Shown here: piece after piece, positions 21,483 to 26,053 of the stretch
How positions within the stretch are numbered: position 1 is the stretch's first letter
How the letters are laid out: every line of letters begins with the position of its first letter
DNA from: JBFXAN01 sp050184225
GTDB taxonomy: Bacteria > Chloroflexota > Dehalococcoidia > CAUJGQ01
DNA: 26,053 bases
Direction: 5' to 3'
Assembly: GCA_050184225.1 (NCBI GenBank)
Contig: JBFXAN010000084.1
Span: forward strand, 1 to 26,053
Made by a program: the position numbers and the translations under genes
The notes under the pieces: generated by a model
What the model was told of the DNA's origin: nothing
What the model saw: the letters and a program-made list of their open reading frames with translations, nothing else
Databases searched by the model: none

Positions 21483-22721
21483 CTAAGCGAGCACCGCCCG
21501 TTGCGGGTTGTCGGGTCCACCTGGCGTGATCTGACTGGTATCGACGGAGACGGCGCCGTCTCCTTCGATGGTGACGGCAAACGTGTCCATCGGCCTCGGG
21601 GCCGGACCAAACACACGAACACCGGCCTTGGTGTAGGTCGAGCCGTGGCACGGGCAGCGGAACCACCCCTTGACGCCCTCGAAGTCGAATTCGGGGCGCC
21701 ACGGCACCGTGCAGCCCAGATGCGGGCACTTCTGCCAGAGCGCCAGAATGCCGCCCTCTTCAGAGGGTGCGGCGAGCGCCTGGAACTGCTCCGGCACGCC
21801 CTCCCCCGGCAGGAGATTGACGAGATACAGCTTGCCTTCCGGGAACCGCTTCGGGTCTGACCCCGGTTCCGGAACCTGCGCCGCCGGAATTCGGAAGATG
21901 CCACCGAATCCTGTCACCTCTCTGGGCCAGAAGAAATTGACGAATCCGAGCAGGAAACCGGCGGTCATCACACCGAGCGCGGCCCAGAACGAGGTGCGCA
22001 CGATCGAGCGCCGGGTATAGAAGTTTCGAACCTCCTGGTCCTGCAGCTCGCGTCGCATCACCGAGCGTGTGTCCGCCCGCGCCGTGAGCACCCGATTGGG
22101 AGCGGCGGCTTCGCCCTTCCAACCGTCGGCCGGGGCGATTGCGGCAGCGGGAGCGGCCGCCGCGGCAGCACGACGGGGAGCCGCCGCGGCAGGTTCGGCC
22201 GCGGCGGCCGCTGGTGCCGGTGTCGCGGCGGCGGCAGGTTCTTTGCCGGCGCCTGCCCTGGCCGCCGCCGCACGGGCCTTGGCCTCCTCGATTCGGCGGG
22301 CACGCTCATCGGCGCTCGGAGGAGCGGCCGATGCCGCCGCCGCGGGCGCTTCCTGGGCTGCTGGTGCAGCGGGAGTGGCGGGTTCTGCCGCGGCGGGAGT
22401 AGCCGCACCACCATCGCGAGCGGCGCGCGCGGCCTCAGCCCGCGCCTTTGCCTCGGCGATCTTCCGTGCGCGATCGTCAGCGCCATCGGCCGCTGCCGCA
22501 ACCGTGGCCGGAGCCGCCTCTGCAGGTGCGGCCTGGTCCTGCGCCTGGGCTGTCACCGGCTCCGGCGACGCGGCAGGCGCTTCCTCTGCTGGTTGTGCCG
22601 GTGGTTCGGGTGCGGACGCCGCACCGCCGGCCGGCGGACCGCCCGCCCGGGCCGCCCGCGCTGCTTCGGCACGCGCCTTCGCCTCGGCGATCTTCCGTGC
22701 GCGTTCGTCGTCTGTCGTCAC
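21483..22721 (-). CDS. Rieske iron-sulfur subunit with repeat-rich N-terminal extension
   Basis: A 412-residue Rieske protein, about twice the usual size. The C-terminal half carries the 2Fe-2S site: CPHLGC (332-337) and CPCHGS (356-361), with Cys332, His334, Cys356 and His359 as ligands and Cys337/Cys358 as the disulfide. The membrane anchor (246-264) follows a Tat-like TRRSIVR motif (236-242). Residues 1-205 are Ala/Pro/Glu-rich and contain three copies (about 4-27, 81-104 and 136-158) of a charged helix, E-R-A-R-K-I-A-E-A-K-A-R-A, probably cytoplasmic. The Rieske domain moves electrons from quinol to the cytochrome c-cupredoxin encoded next. The start is GTG 22721, with AAAGG upstream. Confidence 0.92.
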   Translation of the reverse strand: MTTDDERARKIAEAKARAEAARAARAGGPPAGGAASAPEPPAQPAEEAPAASPEPVTAQAQDQAAPAEAAPATVAAAADGADDRARKIAEAKARAEAARAARDGGAATPAAAEPATPAAPAAQEAPAAAASAAPPSADERARRIEEAKARAAAARAGAGKEPAAAATPAPAAAAAEPAAAAPRRAAAAAAPAAAIAPADGWKGEAAAPNRVLTARADTRSVMRRELQDQEVRNFYTRRSIVRTSFWAALGVMTAGFLLGFVNFFWPREVTGFGGIFRIPAAQVPEPGSDPKRFPEGKLYLVNLLPGEGVPEQFQALAAPSEEGGILALWQKCPHLGCTVPWRPEFDFEGVKGWFRCPCHGSTYTKAGVRVFGPAPRPMDTFAVTIEGDGAVSVDTSQITPGGPDNPQRAVLA

Positions 22722-22815
22722 TGCGTTTGAACCTTTCCAGGGGTGCGCGATGGTACTCAGGTGTCCAGGCTGATCGTATCATCGCCGGCGTATAGGGCCG
22801 CGTATCTCGATGGGC

Positions 22816-23682
22816 CTATTGGGGATGCGTTGGCACCTGCCAGGGCCAAACGAGCGCCATGCCTTCGCCACGGAAGGCGGTACCAACGATCGTCATGACC
22901 AAGAAGACCGTCATGAATCCCGTGAAAACGGCGACCATCGCATCACGCTTCGTCAGCCGTCCCAGCCAGATGCGAATGATGCCAAGCATCACCAGCGGCA
23001 GACCGACCATAAGTGTCACGGGGATAAGCTGCTCGATGATGAATGCCGGTAGGTTCAGATTCTGGAAACTCTGGCCGCGCAACTGCAACTCGAACGGCAG
23101 GTAGGGTATGCTCGTCGTCCATTCCGGCCAGCTAATCGCTGTCTGGAGCGCTTTGGTGTTGGCGAAGTACTTGAGCGATTCCGGCCACGCGTCGAAGAGA
23201 CCGAGCTTGGCGCCAAGCACCTGATGGAAGCCCTCGTCGTAGAAGATCAGCGCCCAGGTGATGACGAAGGCAAAGACCGTCGAGAAAATGCTGATCCGGC
23301 CCGCGTCCTTGGTACCGAACCACACGCCCTGACCCTCGTGGGAGCGGTCGAAGAACGGAATCGCCGCCAGCAGGATCAGCGCAATCGTCGGTACCACCAC
23401 CCCGGCCAGCGCCGGATGCATATGGAGCAGCAACTCCTGCAGATTGAGGAAGTACCAGGGCGCCTTTGACGGATTCGGCGTCGCATCCGGGTTCGCCATG
23501 TCCAGTAGCGGACCGCTGATCGCCGCCGACAGGATCGTCAGCGTAACCGTGAAAAGGACGGCACAGATGAACTCGACGAAGACGAGGTCAGGCCACACCA
23601 AGACCTCTTCGTCGCGGTCGCGACGGGCACGGCGCTCAGGCGGCGCGGCGGGCCGGGTACGCTCAACAGGTGGTGCTGCCAT
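22816..23682 (-). CDS. Cytochrome b C-terminal (subunit IV-like) subunit of a bc complex
   Basis: A 288-residue membrane protein corresponding to the C-terminal half of cytochrome b. Spans lie near 34-56, 91-112 and 131-150, and two more follow around 215-270, so it is longer than the three-span plant subunit IV. The Qo-site tetrapeptide PEWY is replaced by APWY (residues 74-77) in PSKAPWYFLNLQELL. It would form the quinol oxidation site with the b6-like subunit encoded just upstream. ATG 23682 has GGAG ten nucleotides before it; a GTG at 23712 is in frame but less likely. A 94-nt gap separates it from the Rieske gene. Confidence 0.9.
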   Translation of the reverse strand: MAAPPVERTRPAAPPERRARRDRDEEVLVWPDLVFVEFICAVLFTVTLTILSAAISGPLLDMANPDATPNPSKAPWYFLNLQELLLHMHPALAGVVVPTIALILLAAIPFFDRSHEGQGVWFGTKDAGRISIFSTVFAFVITWALIFYDEGFHQVLGAKLGLFDAWPESLKYFANTKALQTAISWPEWTTSIPYLPFELQLRGQSFQNLNLPAFIIEQLIPVTLMVGLPLVMLGIIRIWLGRLTKRDAMVAVFTGFMTVFLVMTIVGTAFRGEGMALVWPWQVPTHPQ

Positions 23683-23708
23683 GTCGCTTCGCTCCGGATT
23701 TCCTGGTA

Positions 23709-23772
23709 CCACGTTCCTCGTTCAATATTCCAGGTTCCTCGCCCAACGTGGAACGAGGAACCTGAAACGTGG
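23709..23772. repeat. Inverted repeat between the two cytochrome b genes
   Basis: CAGGTTCCTCG (23731-23741) and its reverse complement (23754-23764) flank a 12-nt loop. Outer arms CCACGTT (23709-23715) and AACGTGG (23766-23772) also pair. The GGAAC/CGAGG units recur inside it, as in dispersed intergenic repeats. It may also lower or process the operon message at this junction. Confidence 0.6.
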
Positions 23773-23778
23773 AACTCA

Positions 23779-24534
23779 CTAGAGTGGCCGGGCAAGGCCG
23801 CCGTCGCGGCGGATGCGCCAGAAATGCACAGCCATGAAGATCGCCGCCAGCAGCGGCAGCCCAATCACATGCAGGGTGTAGAACCGAATCAGCGCGTTCG
23901 GACCGACCTCGAATCCGCCGATCAGGAGGAAGCGGGAGTCCGCGCCGAAGACCGGCGCCGAGCCGATCATGTTCGTGCCCACCGTGATCGCCCAGAAAGC
24001 AAGCTGGTCCCAGGGCAGCAGGTAGCCGGTGAAGCTCAGCAGCAGCGTGAGCACGAGCAGAATCACACCCACGATCCAGTTGAACTCACGCGGCGGCTTG
24101 TAGGCCCCGGTATAGAAGACGCGCATCATGTGCATGAAGACGGCGAGCACCATGCCGTGCGCCATCCATCGATGCATATTGCGCATCAACTGACCGAACC
24201 GTATCTCCGTCTGGAGCGCTTGAATATCGGTATAGGCGCGTTCGACGGAGGGGACGTAGTAGAACATCAGCAGCACGCCAGTGACGGTGAGACCGAGAAA
24301 GAGGAAGAAACTCAGTCCACCAAGGCAATACGTGTGCGTGATCTTGACGTGGGTGCGATGGATCCGAGTCGGATGCAGGTGGAGAAAGACGTTCGTCGCG
24401 ACCACCAGCATCTGATTGCGCGGGGTGTTGGGATACCCGGAGCGAAAGATCGATCGCCAGACGTAGTTATGGAAAAGAGCGTCGTAGAGCTTGTCCTGCC
24501 AGGACTGCTTGGTTGGTCGCTCTGAGACGGCCAT
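23779..24534 (-). CDS. Cytochrome b6-like subunit (cytochrome b N-terminal half)
   Basis: A 251-residue four-span protein that carries the two b hemes across the membrane. Candidate heme ligands are His121/His135 in span 2 and His222/His237 in span 4; the 14- and 15-residue spacings match b6-type rather than mitochondrial-type cytochrome b. TYCLGG contains Cys70, at the place of the b6 cysteine that covalently holds heme cn in b6f. FTGYLLPWDQLAFW is the conserved Qo-side segment. The protein ends HFWRIRRDGGLARPL. ATG 24534 has GGAGG five nucleotides upstream; the longer frame to 24720 is non-coding leader. It is the first gene of the operon. Confidence 0.94.
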   Translation of the reverse strand: MAVSERPTKQSWQDKLYDALFHNYVWRSIFRSGYPNTPRNQMLVVATNVFLHLHPTRIHRTHVKITHTYCLGGLSFFLFLGLTVTGVLLMFYYVPSVERAYTDIQALQTEIRFGQLMRNMHRWMAHGMVLAVFMHMMRVFYTGAYKPPREFNWIVGVILLVLTLLLSFTGYLLPWDQLAFWAITVGTNMIGSAPVFGADSRFLLIGGFEVGPNALIRFYTLHVIGLPLLAAIFMAVHFWRIRRDGGLARPL

Positions 24535-24720
24535 GCCAGCCTCCGTTCCCCGGCGAGCGGGGACTGCATGTGGACGGCACGCCGACCGCGCGGGTGCCTC
24601 GCTATATCGTTGACGTTCGTCCGCGGGCGATCCGGCACTCCGATCCTGGAGCACCACCACCGGGGGAAGGGAGAGAGGCCGGTGGACCGCGCCGGACTTT
24701 GTGAACGTCGGTGCAAGCAA

Positions 24721-24749
24721 AACCTAGCACCGAGGGTAGGTAGAGTCAA
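24721..24749 (-). promoter_or_regulatory. Sigma-A-type promoter of the cytochrome bc operon
   Basis: On the minus strand TTGACT (-35, at 24744-24749) and TAGGTT (-10, at 24721-24726) are separated by exactly 17 nt. The predicted start is near 24714. No operator or regulator site was recognised beside it. Confidence 0.65.
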
Positions 24750-24757
24750 TAACGGGG

Positions 24758-24822
24758 GCAGTCGGGAATCGGCAGACGGCAGTCGGGTCACGTACTCCCG
24801 ACNNNNNNNNNNCCCGACTGCC
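24758..24822. repeat. Short repeats flanking a scaffold gap (N run 24803-24812)
   Basis: GCAGTCGGG occurs at 24758-24766 and 24779-24787, and its inverse CCCGACTGC at 24813-24821, directly past ten N. The N run is probably a placeholder of unknown true length, and the inverted repeats are the likely cause of the assembly break. Adjacency of the genes on either side is therefore not proven. Confidence 0.85.
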
Positions 24823-24827
24823 CGGCA

Positions 24828-24864
24828 AAGGAACGGGGCGGGCCGCTGGCCCGCCCCGTTCCTT
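24828..24864 (-). terminator. Terminator hairpin of the solute-binding protein gene
   Basis: A perfect 17-bp stem (24828-24844 with 24848-24864) with a 3-nt loop starts six nucleotides past the stop codon of the minus-strand gene. The T-tract after it is short (TTTGCC). Confidence 0.65.
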
Positions 24865-24869
24865 GCCGC

Positions 24870-26053
24870 CTACCCCTCCTTCCAGGTCTTCATCAGGTGG
24901 GTATAGGGGAACCAGGAGGTCGGACGATAGTTGGTCACCTTCGGATCCCAGAAATACGTGCGCGTGTCCGTGCTGAAGTAGATCTCGTATTGCTCTTCGG
25001 CGCAGATCGACTCAATCTCCTTGATCGTCGCCTTGCGCTCATTCATGTCAAATTGGCCGCGTTGCTTGTCTAGCAACTGGTTGAGCTGTGGATTCTGGAC
25101 ATAGCTGAGGTTGATACGGGCGCGGCCGGCCGGACCCTTCGCCGTATCCCAGTAGAGACGCTCGGTCAGGTAATCCATCCAGTAGGGCACCGCGCGGGGG
25201 CTGTGGCCCAGGCCTTCGTACTGACCCTGATAGGTCGTGCTGATGTACTGTGAGTACGGTGCCGGTCGGTCCTCAATCGTGATGCCGATCTCCTTGAGCT
25301 GCGCCTGCGCCAGCGTCGACGTGTCGACGTATGCCTGGGTATAGACCGCCGCATCGGCATGATCCCACGTTGTGTTGATGCTCGGTTGGCCGGCTGCTGC
25401 CAGCAGTTGCTTGGCCTCCTGAGGATTGTAATCCCAGTACTTGGCCGCCGCGCCCAGATCTTTCACCTGGCGTGCCCAGCCTTCGAGGCCGACGAAGACG
25501 ATCTGATCGGCGACGCCCTCGCCCTTGCTGATCGCATCGCGGAGCGCCTTGCGGTTGAGGCCCATGCTCATCGCCTGCCGCACGCGCTTGTCGTTGAACG
25601 GGGGCCGATCCGTGCGCAGGTAGATATAGCCGCCGATCCCCTGCTGCTCGTCGAACTGCGCGTCGGGCCGGTTGCGCTTGAGCTGATCGCGCTCGTCCGG
25701 TAGGAACAGCCAGGTCAGATCGACGGAGCGGGCGGAGAAGTCGGCCACGCGCTTGGCCGTGTCGGTCACGATGAACGTTTTGAGCTCGTCCAGATAGGGG
25801 AATGGCTTGTCGTAGTAGTCGGGATTCTTGCGGTAGCTGAGGCTGACGCCGGTCTGAAACTCGGTATGGATGAAAGGACCGCTGCCGACCATCTTCGTGG
25901 CGGCGTCGGCGCTTTCGGCATGCTCCCTCGGGGAAATCCAAGAACCGAGATTGCCACCCATGATCTGGACCAGGTCGGCGTAGGGCGCCTTGGTCTTGAA
26001 GACCACTGTCTGCGCGTCCGGCGTCTCCAGTTGGTCCAGCCAGATATAGGATG
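24870..26053 (-). CDS. ABC transporter solute-binding protein, family 5 (peptide/opine type), 5' partial
   Basis: The frame runs open to the window edge, giving 394 C-terminal residues; the signal peptide and start lie beyond. The residues before the first visible GTG (26006) continue naturally (WLDQLETPDAQTVVFKTKAP), so that GTG is internal. SBP_bac_5 features include the TVVFKTKAPYADL strand, GSGPFIHTEF, RKNPDYYDKPFPYLDELK and RPPFNDKRVRQAMSMGLNRKAL. Such lipoproteins deliver peptides, nickel or sugars to an ABC permease outside the membrane; the ligand cannot be told. No permease is visible downstream, where the scaffold gap follows after a terminator-like hairpin; upstream is unknown. Confidence 0.9.
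   Translation of the reverse strand, partial: SYIWLDQLETPDAQTVVFKTKAPYADLVQIMGGNLGSWISPREHAESADAATKMVGSGPFIHTEFQTGVSLSYRKNPDYYDKPFPYLDELKTFIVTDTAKRVADFSARSVDLTWLFLPDERDQLKRNRPDAQFDEQQGIGGYIYLRTDRPPFNDKRVRQAMSMGLNRKALRDAISKGEGVADQIVFVGLEGWARQVKDLGAAAKYWDYNPQEAKQLLAAAGQPSINTTWDHADAAVYTQAYVDTSTLAQAQLKEIGITIEDRPAPYSQYISTTYQGQYEGLGHSPRAVPYWMDYLTERLYWDTAKGPAGRARINLSYVQNPQLNQLLDKQRGQFDMNERKATIKEIESICAEEQYEIYFSTDTRTYFWDPKVTNYRPTSWFPYTHLMKTWKEG

Larger units (their letters stand above)
24535..24869. other. Non-coding stretch: cytochrome operon leader, promoter, scaffold gap
   Basis: No gene is seen. From high to low coordinates it holds a terminator-like hairpin (24828-24864), the N gap with its flanking repeats, the operon promoter (24721-24749) and a long untranslated leader of about 180 nt up to the cytochrome b6-like start. 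No riboswitch or leader peptide was recognised in the leader. Confidence 0.6.

Noticed and set aside
22248..22712. Possible CRISPR or minisatellite from repeated DNA units
   Set aside because: The three units are unevenly spaced and encode a repeated helix in frame within the Rieske protein.
22069..22773. A plus-strand Ala-rich frame opposite the Rieske N-terminus
   Set aside because: It is a mirror of the repetitive Ala codons of the Rieske gene; the Rieske frame leads into a real 2Fe-2S domain.
24535..24720. Longer N-terminus of the cytochrome b6-like protein from 24720
   Set aside because: The extension is not protein-like, precedes a strong GGAGG ribosome site at ATG 24534, and would start just inside the predicted transcript 5' end.

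Overview
The window is GC-rich bacterial DNA from a draft assembly; a run of ten N marks a scaffold gap at 24803-24812. The best guess for the source is a Chloroflexota bacterium, probably Thermomicrobia or Sphaerobacter-like. This is an inference from several things together: dispersed GC-rich hairpin repeats between genes, HrcA/CIRCE control of groEL, a split b6-type cytochrome b operon ending in a cytochrome c-cupredoxin fusion, and Ala/Pro/Thr-rich tails on exported proteins. No rRNA, tRNA, CRISPR array or transposase was recognised, so the taxonomy stays tentative.

Layout. Positions 1-393 are non-coding and carry two inverted repeats and a groEL terminator. A groEL gene with a CIRCE operator (minus strand, 394-2109) is followed by a divergent Gfo/Idh/MocA oxidoreductase and a GT-C membrane glycosyltransferase (plus, 2231-4742). 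Next come a secreted lamin-tail-domain protein and a one-span membrane protein (minus, 4769-6251), a class A penicillin-binding protein (plus, 6463-9150), a long inverted repeat, and a crotonase-fold protein (plus, 9383-10231). Two small minus-strand genes follow (10261-10792), then an aldo/keto reductase (plus, 11005-11904), a nested inverted repeat and a SAM methyltransferase (plus, 12119-12757).

From 20364 back to 12797 every gene is on the minus strand: two desulforedoxin-like microproteins with their own clear promoter, mnmG, a PEP-mobile-domain protein without an ATP-grasp domain, a class V aminotransferase-fold enzyme, a Xer-type tyrosine recombinase, a GNAT acetyltransferase and aroQ. 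The last three overlap and are probably translationally coupled.

The most coherent system is the respiratory operon at 24749-20462 (minus): a consensus-like promoter, cytochrome b6-like subunit, subunit IV-like subunit, Rieske protein with a three-fold repeated N-terminal helix, membrane-anchored cytochrome c-cupredoxin fusion, and a 40-bp palindromic terminator. Together they would oxidise quinol and pass electrons through Rieske to heme c and a type 1 copper site. Beyond the scaffold gap lies a 5'-truncated family 5 solute-binding protein.

The observations most worth following are the Rieske helix repeats, the non-canonical Qo motif with a b6-type cysteine, the paired desulforedoxin-like proteins, the PEP-domain protein lacking its ATP module, the crotonase missing both hydratase glutamates, and a hairpin repeat family that supplies the C-terminal residues of two unrelated proteins. 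No single wholly new system can be claimed from sequence alone.
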